Positions 24,334 through 33,394 of a stretch of DNA of 64,000 nt are shown piece by piece (within the stretch, counting starts at the first letter, position 1; every line of letters starts with the position of its first letter). Under the pieces are notes generated by a model. The model did not search any database. It was given only the letters and a program-made list of their open reading frames with translations, and had not been told where the DNA came from. A program made the translations under genes and the position numbers. The DNA comes from UBA4459 sp963776205 (lineage in GTDB: Bacteria; Bacteroidota; Bacteroidia; Bacteroidales; F082). The stretch is from assembly GCA_963776205.1 (NCBI GenBank), contig CAVZLR010000007.1, forward strand, positions 4,998 through 68,997, read 5' to 3'.

Positions 24334-25602
24334 CTACTCTGAATAAAAGTCGATCATTTTTTGAATAGCTCGCTGGCATACCGGGCAATATGTGGTATTT
24401 CTAAAAGTATGCATCATGCAATCGTGCATGGGCCGGTAAACGCCTTTTGCCGTGTATCCACCGCCTTCAAAAACACCTAATACATCATAGTTTTCTGCGA
24501 TATCGGGTGTAGGAACCAGCGTTTTCTTTTTCAGCATATCTTTCCATTTGCTTTCAAAATCAACCAATGTGGTCAGATTGGGTTCCCATGGCTCGATAGC
24601 AATATTGTAAAATTCTTCGTAAGAAGTGGAAGAATCATAGTACTCATCTCCTAAACCGGCAAAACCATGGCCAAATTCGTGGGAAAGTATCTGTGCTGAT
24701 TTTACATTGCTATTGACACTTACGTTATAATAGTTGAATATGGCACCTCCACCGTATTTATCACTATTTACCAGTATGTAAATCTGGTCGTAAGGGGCAT
24801 TGGCTGCCAGGTCGCGGACACTTTTATTATCGTAAGTCATCAGGTAACGCTCACTATCAAAAGTATAATAACTTGAGTTCATCAGTGTATTTCTCCAGAT
24901 TGTATCAGCAGGAATATCCACCCCTGATTCCCTCGATGGCGCCAATATCCCCCGGATATTGAACTTGTCCTTATTATCGTCATAGGGGGCAAAAGCAAAT
25001 AAGTCACTGGCAAATTTTTGACAGTCTTCTATAAACTGGCCCATTTCGTCCTGTGTATAACCTTCAGGCAGGATAACAATGTCCACTTTCTTATCTGAAT
25101 CACCCGAAATAAGCACATCAAAAGCAGGATATGCCAGGCGGTTTTCCTGTTTTATGAAATAATTGTCTGGGTCAACGGTATATTCAAATTTCTTTTCAAA
25201 TATACCATCCCAATTCCGGCTATACAATTCAACCCTAACTTGTTGTTTTGGATAAGGAAAAACAACGGCTTCAGATAGTGTACGCCATGTTTCTTCCGCT
25301 TCGCGGGTGGTTTGCCACTCTCCAAATAAAGAGGAATAGCCTCTGGAGTATAGCAGCGAATCATTCTCCACCAAAAACACCTTCATCATATATTTTCCAA
25401 AAGCAAAATTATCCACAAGGTTTACTTTTGAACCTCCCCAATACGGTTCGGCGATAAGTTCATCGAATGAATACATTTCAGTTTCATGATTCCCGCTGTG
25501 GTAATAATCCATCCGCAGGGTTTTATCTAGAAAATAGGTGTCAAACTGTGCCTGAACAGCCAGAGTCGTTAAAATCAATACGAATGCAACGATGTTTTTC
25601 AT
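24334..25602 (-). CDS. Secreted M64-family metallopeptidase
   Basis: A 422-residue secreted zinc peptidase of family M64, whose type member cleaves IgA. It has a signal peptide (MKNIVAFVLILTTLAVQA), an N-terminal beta-rich domain of about 150 residues, the start of the catalytic domain at KVDIVILPEGYTQDEMGQF, and the zinc motif HEFGHGFAGLGDEYYD near residue 300. The CMMHTFRNTTYCPVCQRAIQKMI ending is conserved in the family. No T9SS sorting domain is present, so it is probably periplasmic or surface-exposed by another route. It is transcribed away from the sigma factor gene at 25710. Confidence 0.87.
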   Translation of the reverse strand: MKNIVAFVLILTTLAVQAQFDTYFLDKTLRMDYYHSGNHETEMYSFDELIAEPYWGGSKVNLVDNFAFGKYMMKVFLVENDSLLYSRGYSSLFGEWQTTREAEETWRTLSEAVVFPYPKQQVRVELYSRNWDGIFEKKFEYTVDPDNYFIKQENRLAYPAFDVLISGDSDKKVDIVILPEGYTQDEMGQFIEDCQKFASDLFAFAPYDDNKDKFNIRGILAPSRESGVDIPADTIWRNTLMNSSYYTFDSERYLMTYDNKSVRDLAANAPYDQIYILVNSDKYGGGAIFNYYNVSVNSNVKSAQILSHEFGHGFAGLGDEYYDSSTSYEEFYNIAIEPWEPNLTTLVDFESKWKDMLKKKTLVPTPDIAENYDVLGVFEGGGYTAKGVYRPMHDCMMHTFRNTTYCPVCQRAIQKMIDFYSE

Positions 25603-25651
25603 TTTTTAAGGTTTAAAAGGTAGACAGGCAAAAGTAAATGAAAAAGGTGAA

Positions 25652-25659
25652 TATCTTTG
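25652..25659 (+). promoter_or_regulatory. -7 box (TATCTTTG) of the sigma factor gene
   Basis: Exact match to TAnnTTTG, 50 bp before the ATG of the ECF sigma factor. I do not see a good -33 TTG at the usual distance, so it may depend on another factor or be only part of the signal. Confidence 0.4.
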
Positions 25660-25709
25660 TAATGACAACTCCTTTGTAACCGAAGAGGAGAACTTGCGTC
25701 CAATAAAAA

Positions 25710-26279
25710 ATGAGAGAAGCCGACGAAACGATCATCGGGCAGGTGCTGAATGGAAACCGCAATGCGTATGCGCTGCTGGTTGACAAATACAAAGACCGTG
25801 TATTCAGTCTGGCTTTAGGTATTGTACATAATCGTGAACTGGCCGAAGAAATTGCCCAGGATGCGTTTGTGAAAGCTTTCAGCTCATTGAGAAAATTCAG
25901 GAAAGAGGCGGGTTTTTCAACCTGGATTTACAGAATTACATATAATACAGCCATCTCGGAAATAAGAAAACAGAAACATACGAGCAGGCCCGTTGAAGAA
26001 CAATTTGAAAACATGGTTTCGCTTCATGCAGATAATATATCTGAAGGGGTTAAAGAAAAAGAGGCAAAACATAAACTGATTGAAAAGGCGATTACGGAAC
26101 TCGTAGCCGAAGAAAAACTATTGTTGACTTTATATTATTACGAAGAGAATTCGGTGGAGCAGATCAGCAAAACTACTGGCCTGACAGTTTCGAATGTAAA
26201 GGTGAAACTTTTCAGGCTGCGGAATAAGTTAAAGGAATTAGTGGAAAGAATTAGCACGACAGAAATGGCTGTTTATTAA
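25710..26279 (+). CDS. ECF-type RNA polymerase sigma factor
   Basis: A 189-residue sigma-70 family factor. Region 2 reads AYALLVDKYKDRVFSLALGIVHNRELAEEIAQDAFVKAF...GFSTWIYRITYNTAISEIRK. Region 4 is LLTLYYYEENSVEQISKTTGLTVSNVKVKLFRLRNKL, with the helix-turn-helix at the end. It would direct RNA polymerase to a small regulon, probably in response to an envelope signal. A small membrane protein gene begins 11 bp after its stop and is likely its partner. Start at the ATG gives normal family length. Confidence 0.93.
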   Translation: MREADETIIGQVLNGNRNAYALLVDKYKDRVFSLALGIVHNRELAEEIAQDAFVKAFSSLRKFRKEAGFSTWIYRITYNTAISEIRKQKHTSRPVEEQFENMVSLHADNISEGVKEKEAKHKLIEKAITELVAEEKLLLTLYYYEENSVEQISKTTGLTVSNVKVKLFRLRNKLKELVERISTTEMAVY

Positions 26280-26290
26280 TATTGATTGAC

Positions 26291-26719
26291 ATGGAAAAGG
26301 AAGACAGAATTATCAAGGTATTATTAAATGATGAATTCATTGAAAAAGCACCTGATGGATTTACCGACCAGGTGATGCATCGGATTGAATTGGCTGAATT
26401 ACCGCTGGAAAAAACCTACAGATTTGATTGGCCATACCTGCTTATTATAGCAGGCTCTGTCATTTCTGCATTGGGTATTGTAGCTTTTATCGACAGTTCA
26501 TTTATAAGCCGAAATTTCTATGTATTCCTGGGATATACTGCGGATTTCTTTCATCAGATGAGCGGTATATTTGATCCTTCACGACTTGCCAATACGTCCA
26601 TACTTTCAGGCAGTGGTCTCATTTTAGGAACATTCCTGATTATGCTTACCTTATTGTTTATTGATGGTTTTGTTTTGAAGAAGAGAAGATACCTGAACTT
26701 GTTCGCCTGGTCCTTTTAA
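26291..26719 (+). CDS. Small membrane protein, likely partner or anti-sigma of the ECF factor
   Basis: A 142-residue protein with a cytoplasmic N-terminus of about 50 residues (LLNDEFIEKAPDGFTDQVMHRIE) and two clear membrane helices (PYLLIIAGSVISALGIVAF and SGLILGTFLIMLTLLFIDGFVL). The N-terminal pattern recurs in proteins encoded directly after ECF sigma factors in Bacteroidota. It lacks a recognisable zinc-binding anti-sigma motif, so its role is inferred from position. An upstream TTG in frame (26282) is less likely to be the start than this ATG. Confidence 0.6.
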   Translation: MEKEDRIIKVLLNDEFIEKAPDGFTDQVMHRIELAELPLEKTYRFDWPYLLIIAGSVISALGIVAFIDSSFISRNFYVFLGYTADFFHQMSGIFDPSRLANTSILSGSGLILGTFLIMLTLLFIDGFVLKKRRYLNLFAWSF

Positions 26720-26728
26720 AATAGCTGT

Positions 26729-28090
26729 TTAATACAGAAGCTTCACCACATCCGGGATATTGGCCACGGGGATGATCTCAATTTTCAGTTTCTTTTTATC
26801 GATGCCTTTCAGGTTGTATTTCGAGATCATAATTTTTTCAAAACCTAATTTTTCAGCTTCTGAAATCCGGTTTTCAACACGTGAAACTGCCCTGATCTCG
26901 CCGGATAGTCCCACTTCTCCTGCGAAACAGATATTATTCCCCACCGGTTGATCATCCGCAGAAGATAACACTGCGGCAATAACTGCCAGGTCGATGGCCG
27001 GATCATCCACCCGGATACCCCCGGCAATATTCAGGAATACATCTTTGGCGCTCAGCCTGAAGCCGCTTCGCTTTTCCAGCACAGCCAGCAGCATGTTCAT
27101 GCGCCTCAGGTCGAATCCCGTGGACGAACGCTGAGGTGTTCCATAAGCTGCAGGGCCCACCAGCGCCTGCGTTTCAATCAGCATGGGCCGTTGCCCTTCC
27201 AGCATAGCGGCAATGGCAATACCACTGGTTTCTTCTTCGCGTTGCGACAATAAAATTTCACTTGGGTTGGTTACTTCACGTAAGCCTGTCGATTGCATCT
27301 CAAAAATACCCAGTTCCGACGTCGAACCAAACCTGTTTTTAACCGATCGCAATATCCTGAATCCATAATGGCGGTCGCCTTCAAACTGCAATACCGTGTC
27401 TACCATATGTTCCAGTAATTTCGGCCCTGCCAGGGTACCGTCTTTGGTAATATGCCCGATCAGAATAACAGGAATATTGGTGGTTTTGGCAAAACGTTGC
27501 AACTCGGCAGCGGTTTCACGGATCTGTGATATGCTACCTGCTGAAGAGTCGATAATATCGGTATACAGAGTTTGAATCGAATCGATAATAATGAGTTCGG
27601 GTGCTAATTCACCGATATGCCTGAACACTTCCCCGGTAAAGGTCTCATTCAGAATATAACAATCAGGATTGTTTAACCCGATCCGGTCGGCGCGCATCTT
27701 TAATTGCTGGTGGCTTTCTTCACCTGAAACATACAAAATTTTTACTCCTTGCATATTCAGCGCCACTTGCAGCAACAAGGTTGATTTCCCGATACCGGGT
27801 TCGCCGCCAATCAGTACGATGGATCCTGTTACGAGGCCACCTCCCAGCACCCGGTCAAACTCAACACTCCGGGTAGTTAAACGCTCTTCTTTTTCCCAGT
27901 CAATTTGATGTATGGGTTTCGGTATTGCCGCTTTATCACCTTTCTTATAACCCTTCTTTTTATCGTCTTTGCTTACAATTACTTCTTCAACATAGGTATT
28001 CCACTCGTTACAAGCAGGACATTTCCCCAGCCATCGTGTCGACTGGTTGCCGCAATTCTGACAGAAAAAAGAAGATTTGGTTTTGGCCAT
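26729..28090 (-). CDS. radA: DNA recombination/repair ATPase RadA
   Basis: A 453-residue RecA-related branch-migration helicase. In order it has the four-cysteine zinc finger CQNCGNQSTRWLGKCPACNEW, Walker A GGEPGIGKST, Walker B LIIIDSIQTLY, the RadA-specific KNRFGS (here SVKNRFGSTSELGIF) and a C-terminal Lon-protease-like domain (DVFLNIAGGIRVDDPAIDLAVIAAVLSS). Length and domain order are standard and the frame is intact. A Bacteroidota -7 box lies 26 bp upstream. It converges on the small membrane protein gene. Confidence 0.96.
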   Translation of the reverse strand: MAKTKSSFFCQNCGNQSTRWLGKCPACNEWNTYVEEVIVSKDDKKKGYKKGDKAAIPKPIHQIDWEKEERLTTRSVEFDRVLGGGLVTGSIVLIGGEPGIGKSTLLLQVALNMQGVKILYVSGEESHQQLKMRADRIGLNNPDCYILNETFTGEVFRHIGELAPELIIIDSIQTLYTDIIDSSAGSISQIRETAAELQRFAKTTNIPVILIGHITKDGTLAGPKLLEHMVDTVLQFEGDRHYGFRILRSVKNRFGSTSELGIFEMQSTGLREVTNPSEILLSQREEETSGIAIAAMLEGQRPMLIETQALVGPAAYGTPQRSSTGFDLRRMNMLLAVLEKRSGFRLSAKDVFLNIAGGIRVDDPAIDLAVIAAVLSSADDQPVGNNICFAGEVGLSGEIRAVSRVENRISEAEKLGFEKIMISKYNLKGIDKKKLKIEIIPVANIPDVVKLLY

Positions 28091-28115
28091 GAATACAGAA
28101 CTATATGATATGCGC

Positions 28116-28123
28116 CAAATTTA
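28116..28123 (-). promoter_or_regulatory. -7 box (TAAATTTG) of radA
   Basis: On the minus strand TAAATTTG matches TAnnTTTG, 26 bp before the radA ATG. The upstream -33 element is not clear. Confidence 0.5.
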
Positions 28124-28197
28124 CGAATTTAAACATTGAATTTTATTGGATCCTGCGATTAGAAATTAATCATTTCAAGATAAAAACTCTTTATTTC

Positions 28198-28228
28198 TTG
28201 ACTTATATCAATATTTATTGTACTTTTC
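28198..28228 (+). promoter_or_regulatory. Promoter of the T9SS-cargo gene
   Basis: TTG (28198-28200), a 20-bp spacer and TACTTTTC (28221-28228), one base from TAnnTTTG. It lies 50 bp upstream of the ATG at 28279. Confidence 0.5.
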
Positions 28229-28278
28229 CATCGAAAACAAACAATTAACGCGTTATTCCTTCATCTAAAACAATTTCC

Positions 28279-28791
28279 ATGAAACAATTAAAATTTCTAT
28301 TCATGGCTGTGGGGTTTCTCATAGCCATAAGTGTCTATGCCCAGGAAATGCCCCGAAGGGTGTTTGCTGCAAGTGGGGGACAAGGGAGTTCAGGTAACAT
28401 TGAGCTTTCCTGGACCATTGGCCAATCAGGACTGGTTGGCACCTTCACTAAACCATCATTCATAATTAATACGGGATTTCAACAGTTTGACAACCTGTTG
28501 GTTTCTATTGATGAGAATATAGCGGATATACATTTTACATTGTATCCAAATCCATTTCGAGATCATTTTTACCTGGATATTCAATCAGCCAAACAAGTTG
28601 ATGTGAATATACAGTTGTTCGACAATTATGGCAGATTACTGATCAACAGAGATATTGGTGAGAATTCAGTAATGAGTAAACAAACAATTCAGACCCGGGG
28701 ACTAACACCCGGCGTTTACAGTCTTCTTGTTACAACTAAAGATGATAATAATTCCATTTCAACCAAATATTTCAAATTAATTAAACATTAA
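28279..28791 (+). CDS. Secreted protein with type IX secretion sorting domain
   Basis: A 170-residue protein with a signal peptide (MKQLKFLFMAVGFLIAISVYAQ), a short beta-rich region (SSGNIELSWTIGQSGLVGTF) and, from about residue 90, a type A T9SS C-terminal domain (FTLYPNPFRDHFYLDIQ...LTPGVYSLLVTTKD...KYFKLIKH). It should be moved across the outer membrane by the type IX system and anchored to the surface or released. It is followed after 18 bp by a larger surface protein and probably shares its transcript. No enzymatic domain is visible. Confidence 0.87.
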   Translation: MKQLKFLFMAVGFLIAISVYAQEMPRRVFAASGGQGSSGNIELSWTIGQSGLVGTFTKPSFIINTGFQQFDNLLVSIDENIADIHFTLYPNPFRDHFYLDIQSAKQVDVNIQLFDNYGRLLINRDIGENSVMSKQTIQTRGLTPGVYSLLVTTKDDNNSISTKYFKLIKH

Positions 28792-28809
28792 ACCCAAATA
28801 CTTAAAACC

Positions 28810-30510
28810 ATGAAAAATAAATATTTACTATTGATAATTTCCCTGTTCTTTTCCAGCTTGATCGTTTTAGGACAGGCGCCACAAAAAATTGATTTTCAAG
28901 CCATGGCCCGTGATGGATCAGGTAATCCATTATTAATGCAAACCATTGGCGTTCGCATTTCTGTATATGAAGGAGGTTCAAATGTGTATGCAGAACGGCA
29001 TACACCTCAAACCGATGATTATGGTTTATTCTCCCTTCAAATTGGTGATGGAACACCCTTAAGCGGTAATTTTAACAGCATTGACTGGAGCCTTGGAAAT
29101 CATTCTGTAAAAGTTGAAGTGGATCCAAATGGAGGGTATGTTTACCTGAATATGGGGACCAGCCAGCTGACCAGCACCCCTTACGCCCTGTATGGTGAAG
29201 ATGAGGATGCCGACCCGGATAACGAATTACAAACGCTTTCTATAGTTGGCAGTGACCTTACCATTAGTGATGGGAATACAGTTACTCTACCAGGTGGCGG
29301 AGGATCTTCTCTCTGGACACAGAATGGAGATGATATCTATTACGATGCAGGCAAAGTGGGGATCGGTATCAACGCACCGGAAAAGGAATTTCATTTATTT
29401 AATGGAGCTGGTGGCGGCGGTGGCACTTATTCATCTCTTGTAGATGCTATTATTGAAGATGATACATATGCGTATCTTGAATTTAATGGCACTGGCTGGG
29501 CTGGCATAACATTTAATGACCAAAACGAAAGCATTTATGCTGGTTTCTTATATAATTATTATAACGAACGCATTTCGATAAGAAGTGGAGGGACAGACAA
29601 CTGTTTGGTTGTTGATGCTGATGGTAATGTTGGAATTGCAGAATATGATCCTTTAGCTAAGCTTCACGTATATGAAGAAGAAGGTGATGGAGTTTCAGGT
29701 ACTGAATTGGGAATATCATTTTATCCTAGTGATAATCATGCCCCTGCTGCATTTGCATCTTCTTTGAATAGTAACACAGGTCGGGCTTACGGCCTGATAG
29801 GTCTAGCTAATCAACCCGGTGGCGTTAACGTTGGTGTTTTAGGAGATTCTGAAGGGGGGGTCAGCTCATTTGGAGTTGCAGGGGCGGCCTATGGAGGAAC
29901 CACATATAACATAGGTGTATATGGAGCTGACGGGTCATCAGCCTCATCAAATTATGCCGGTTATTTCTATGGAGATGTGTATGTTTCAGGAACACTATCT
30001 AAAGGTGGAGGTTCCTTTAAAATAGATCATCCCCAGGACCCTGCCAATAAATTCCTCGTACATAGTTTTGTTGAAAGCCCTGATATGATGAATATTTATA
30101 ACGGAAATGTAATTACTGATGCGCAAGGAATGGCTATTGTAGAATTACCTGAATATTTTGATGCCCTGAACATTGAATTCAGGTATCAGTTAACGGTGAT
30201 TGGTGAGTTCGCACAGGCGATTGTTAAAGAAGAAATTTCAGGAAATCAATTTACCATCCAGACTGATAAACCCAATGTTAAAGTCAGCTGGCAGGTAACG
30301 GGTGTAAGAAATGATGCCTGGGCACAGGAAAATAGAATCGAAGTAGAGGTTGAAAAACCGGCACACGAGAAAGGATTGTATTTGCATCCTGAACTTTTCG
30401 GCAAATCAGCTGATATGGGTATGAAGGTTACAGGAACTTCTAATAAAAAAGTACAAACACAAAGCCCTCCAAAACTTGAAGACAATACGCCTTCAAGTTC
30501 AGGTCAGTAA
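28810..30510 (+). CDS. Large exported surface protein with tail-fibre-like repeats
   Basis: A 566-residue exported protein (signal peptide ending VLGQ). The N-terminal domain (PQKIDFQAMARDGSGNPLLMQTIGVRISV...TPYALYGEDEDADPDNELQTLSIVGSDLTIS) is a widespread Bacteroidota surface module. The centre has glycine-rich, tail-fibre-like segments (GKVGIGINAPEKEFHLFN, DADGNVGIAEYDPLAKLHVY, GYFYGDVYVSGTLSKGGG). The C-terminal part (VKVSWQVTGVRNDAWAQENRIEVEVEK) resembles a module known from other large surface proteins. No T9SS sorting domain is visible. A strong terminator follows. Function is unknown, and adhesion is possible. Confidence 0.78.
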   Translation: MKNKYLLLIISLFFSSLIVLGQAPQKIDFQAMARDGSGNPLLMQTIGVRISVYEGGSNVYAERHTPQTDDYGLFSLQIGDGTPLSGNFNSIDWSLGNHSVKVEVDPNGGYVYLNMGTSQLTSTPYALYGEDEDADPDNELQTLSIVGSDLTISDGNTVTLPGGGGSSLWTQNGDDIYYDAGKVGIGINAPEKEFHLFNGAGGGGGTYSSLVDAIIEDDTYAYLEFNGTGWAGITFNDQNESIYAGFLYNYYNERISIRSGGTDNCLVVDADGNVGIAEYDPLAKLHVYEEEGDGVSGTELGISFYPSDNHAPAAFASSLNSNTGRAYGLIGLANQPGGVNVGVLGDSEGGVSSFGVAGAAYGGTTYNIGVYGADGSSASSNYAGYFYGDVYVSGTLSKGGGSFKIDHPQDPANKFLVHSFVESPDMMNIYNGNVITDAQGMAIVELPEYFDALNIEFRYQLTVIGEFAQAIVKEEISGNQFTIQTDKPNVKVSWQVTGVRNDAWAQENRIEVEVEKPAHEKGLYLHPELFGKSADMGMKVTGTSNKKVQTQSPPKLEDNTPSSSGQ

Positions 30511-30532
30511 TAGATATAACAAAGTATATTTT

Positions 30533-30562
30533 AAAGGGTAGGGCTTACGCCTTACCCTTTTT
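30533..30562. terminator. Bidirectional intrinsic terminator
   Basis: The stem AAAGGGTAGGGC (30533-30544) pairs with GCCTTACCCTTT (30549-30560), with one G-T pair and a TTAC loop. It is followed by a T-rich stretch and preceded by A-rich sequence, so it can serve the plus-strand surface gene and the minus-strand rfaE2. Confidence 0.85.
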
Positions 30563-30588
30563 GCTTTTTTGAGAGCACCATAAAAAGG

Positions 30589-31083
30589 CTAATATTTCTT
30601 TCTGATTTTCTCTTCAATGGCAGATGTGGCATAGCCTTCCAGGTAATCAATCGTTACAATTTCACCTCCTTTGGCTTTTACAATATCAAAACCCACAATG
30701 TCTTCAGCTTTGTAATCGCTACCTTTTACCAGTACATCCGGTTGTACCTGTTGGATCAGTTCGTAAGGCGTATCTTCATTAAATAGCACAACTGCGCTTA
30801 CAAATTGAAGTGAGGCAATGATGGTGGACCGGCTGTTTTCATCGGTAATAGGTCGTGTTGCGCCTTTTAACCTGCGTACCGAACCATCTGTATTTACTCC
30901 GATGATTAAAATGTCGCCTAAGTCCTTTGCTTTGGCCAGGTAATCGATATGGCCAAGATGCAGCAGGTCGAAACAACCATTGGTAAATACAATTTTCTGG
31001 CCTTTAAACCGCCAGATGGCCAACTGGTTTTCAAGTTTTTCGCGATCAAATATTTTCGCTTGTACACGTTCGAGATTATTCAT
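30589..31083 (-). CDS. rfaE2: D-glycero-beta-D-manno-heptose 1-phosphate adenylyltransferase
   Basis: A nucleotidyltransferase of about 164 residues (start at MNNLERVQAKIF) that makes ADP-heptose for lipopolysaccharide cores or related glycans. Motifs are FTNGCFDLLHLGHIDYL (the HxGH active site), GVNTDGSVRRLKGATRP and VKGSDYKAEDIVG. It corresponds to the C-terminal half of bifunctional HldE, here a separate protein. Its start overlaps the stop of the upstream flippase-like gene by 8 bp. A start 33 bp earlier lies within that gene and is less likely. Confidence 0.92.
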   Translation of the reverse strand: MNNLERVQAKIFDREKLENQLAIWRFKGQKIVFTNGCFDLLHLGHIDYLAKAKDLGDILIIGVNTDGSVRRLKGATRPITDENSRSTIIASLQFVSAVVLFNEDTPYELIQQVQPDVLVKGSDYKAEDIVGFDIVKAKGGEIVTIDYLEGYATSAIEEKIRKKY

Positions 31084-32095
31084 TGAGTGGTTTTTGTTTT
31101 TTTGAATATAGGCCAATTAAAAAATAGGATGCGGCTCCGGCAAGTATATTCAACAGGGTTTGTCCGGCATGTGAGATGGTAGCAAACGACATGGCTGCAT
31201 TGGCTTCAACCTGGTATAATTCTGTTAAAGTAACTTTTACAATATAATGATAAGCTCCAATTCCTCCGGGCACCGGTGCCACAATTCCCAAACTGCCGAT
31301 GGCCAACACAGTCAATCCATCGATAAATGTCAGCTGGCTGGTTTCCGGCAACATAAAAAACGGCAAATAGACCATCAGTGCATAAAAAAGCCAGATGAAA
31401 AATGTGTAAGCCAGGAACAATCCCTTTTGTGGCATCCTTTTAATGGTTTTGATCCCTGTCCATAGTCCATCTAAAAAACGTCTTACGGGATCATATAATT
31501 TGTGGGATTTGATTTTTTCACGAAATAACCAAACAACGTATACCAGCGCAGCTAATACCAACAATATGACGCCCACAAATACCATGATGCTGAATATATT
31601 CGTAAAAAGTGATTCGAAAAATGAACCAAAGTTGCGCTGCATGAAATCACCCAATAAATCCAATTGGAAAATAGTAACTAAAAAAATCAGCAAGGCCAGT
31701 ACCGCAAGATCAAACATTCTTTCAGATATCACCGTGCCAAATAAGGTATTAAAAGGTATTTTTTCTTTTTTGGAAAGCATCCCGCAACGGGCAAATTCAC
31801 CCATGCGAGGAACGGCAGTATTGGCCAGGTAACCGATCATAACCGCAAAAAAAGTGGATGACAAACGGGTTTTGTAGCCCAGGGTGTTGATAAGCAGGTT
31901 CCAGCGCAATGCCCTGAAAACATGCGATACCAAAGCAAAAAACAAGGCAATGAACAACCATCCGTAAGTGGCTTGTAGAATATCTTTCCAGATGGCCGAT
32001 AAATCCAGGTTGCGTACACTTAACCACAGCAGCAACACGCCAATGCCTAAAAAGAAAAGGTACTCAATAACAGAAATGATTCTTTTCCTGAGCAT
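31076..32095 (-). CDS. Flippase-like/lysylphosphatidylglycerol synthase membrane-domain protein
   Basis: A 339-residue integral membrane protein of the UPF0104/LPG-synthase TM family, with about eight membrane helices. The conserved FRALRWNLLINTLGYKTRLSSTFFAVMIGYLANTAVPRMGEFARCG segment and the late GSLGIVAPVPGGIGAYHYIV motif are typical. Members without the cytosolic synthase domain are thought to move lipids or lipid-linked glycans, but the substrate of this one is unknown. It is co-transcribed with rfaE2 (8-bp overlap) and follows panD by 12 bp, so panC-panD-flippase-rfaE2 form a compact operon. Confidence 0.85.
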   Translation of the reverse strand: MLRKRIISVIEYLFFLGIGVLLLWLSVRNLDLSAIWKDILQATYGWLFIALFFALVSHVFRALRWNLLINTLGYKTRLSSTFFAVMIGYLANTAVPRMGEFARCGMLSKKEKIPFNTLFGTVISERMFDLAVLALLIFLVTIFQLDLLGDFMQRNFGSFFESLFTNIFSIMVFVGVILLVLAALVYVVWLFREKIKSHKLYDPVRRFLDGLWTGIKTIKRMPQKGLFLAYTFFIWLFYALMVYLPFFMLPETSQLTFIDGLTVLAIGSLGIVAPVPGGIGAYHYIVKVTLTELYQVEANAAMSFATISHAGQTLLNILAGAASYFLIGLYSKKQKPLNE

Positions 32096-32107
32096 TCGTT
32101 GCTGTTC

Positions 32108-32455
32108 TTACGTTAAGCTGTTGTTCTCGTCAGGAAAAATGATGGTGGGTTTAAAGGTTTTCGCCTTCTCAAAATCCATACTGGCATAGGAAACAATGAT
32201 GATATAATCGCCAACAGCTACCTTGCGGGCAGCAGCACCATTCAGTGAAATGATACCCGAGGCCCTTTTACCTTTTATCACGTATGTATCTAGTCGTTCA
32301 CCATTGGTAATATTATAAATACTTACCCTTTCGTTCTCAATTAAGTTGGCTGCTTCCATCAAATTTTCATCAATGGCAATGCTTCCGATATAGTTTAAAT
32401 CGGCTTCAGTAATTTTAGCTTTATGGATCTTCGATTTTAATACTTCTATGTTCAT
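32108..32455 (-). CDS. panD: Aspartate 1-decarboxylase
   Basis: A pyruvoyl enzyme of 115 residues that converts aspartate to beta-alanine for pantothenate. The self-cleavage site is the Gly-Ser in YIGSIAIDE (residue 25 region), giving the pyruvoyl group on the alpha chain. VYNITNGERLDTYVIKG and ISLNGAAARKVAVGDYIIIVSYA are conserved. It follows panC by 28 bp. Confidence 0.95.
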   Translation of the reverse strand: MNIEVLKSKIHKAKITEADLNYIGSIAIDENLMEAANLIENERVSIYNITNGERLDTYVIKGKRASGIISLNGAAARKVAVGDYIIIVSYASMDFEKAKTFKPTIIFPDENNSLT

Positions 32456-32483
32456 GATCCTTACATATTGGAAGGCAAAATTA

Positions 32484-33326
32484 TTAAATAAATCTAATAT
32501 TGTCTATTAATCTTACTTTGCCCAGGTAAACCGCAATGAAACCCATGGTGCCTTTTCCAGGATTCCAGCTTTGTACCGGCTGCAAATACATATCATCTGC
32601 AATTTCGAAATAGTCAAGTTTGAATGCGCTTTTTTTGTCGAATTCACCCGCTACCCATTTTTTTAATTCAACAGGGTTTAACGCTGGTGTTTTGGATTTT
32701 GCCGCCTGCAGCGTTTGAAAAATAAAAGGAGCTAATTTTCTTTCCTCTTTAGTTAAGCGTTCATTCCTGGAACTCATCGCCAGGCCATCCGCTTCCCTGA
32801 CGATCGGGCAGGGGATGATCTCTACAGGCTGTTTTGTTTGTTTTACCAGTTGCTGAATAATGGCCAGTTGCTGAAAATCTTTCTCTCCAAAATAGGCCTT
32901 GTCCGGATTTACAATATCAAACAGTTTTCGAACCACGATGGCCACCCCGTTAAAGTGTCCTTTCCTGCTGGCACCTTCCATCACCCTTTCCAGTGGGCCA
33001 AAATTGTAGTTTTGGTTTTCTTCTTCAGGATACATTTCTTCTACTTCCGGGGCAAACAGCACATCGCAGCCCACCCCTTCCAGCAGTTGCATGTCTTTGT
33101 CCAGGTCGCGGGGGTATTTTTTCAGATCTTCCGGGTTATCGAATTGCTTGGGGTTTACAAACACACTGACCACCAAAAAGTCATTTTCACTTTTAGCCCT
33201 TCGCATCAATTCCAAATGTCCGTCATGCAGGGCGCCCATAGTAGGTACAAAACCTACGCTCTTGCCACTAGCTTTTTGATTATTATTAAAAGCCGTTGTT
33301 TCGTTTATGGATTTAAATACCTTCAT
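32484..33326 (-). CDS. panC: Pantothenate synthetase
   Basis: A 280-residue ligase that joins pantoate and beta-alanine via a pantoyl-adenylate. The N-terminus has FVPTMGALHDGHLELMRRA with the HxGH nucleotide-binding motif. VFVNPKQFDNPEDLKKYPR, YFGEKDFQQLAIIQQLV and the KMSKS-like loop MSSRNERLT are all present. It is the first gene of the panC-panD operon, and the two reactions supply coenzyme A, which the downstream butyrate pathway also needs. Confidence 0.95.
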   Translation of the reverse strand: MKVFKSINETTAFNNNQKASGKSVGFVPTMGALHDGHLELMRRAKSENDFLVVSVFVNPKQFDNPEDLKKYPRDLDKDMQLLEGVGCDVLFAPEVEEMYPEEENQNYNFGPLERVMEGASRKGHFNGVAIVVRKLFDIVNPDKAYFGEKDFQQLAIIQQLVKQTKQPVEIIPCPIVREADGLAMSSRNERLTKEERKLAPFIFQTLQAAKSKTPALNPVELKKWVAGEFDKKSAFKLDYFEIADDMYLQPVQSWNPGKGTMGFIAVYLGKVRLIDNIRFI

Positions 33327-33394
33327 CTATACAAAGTTACGATCAATTGATGGCTACATCAAAATTAAATTCAGAGAAATACAATGGATTTCAG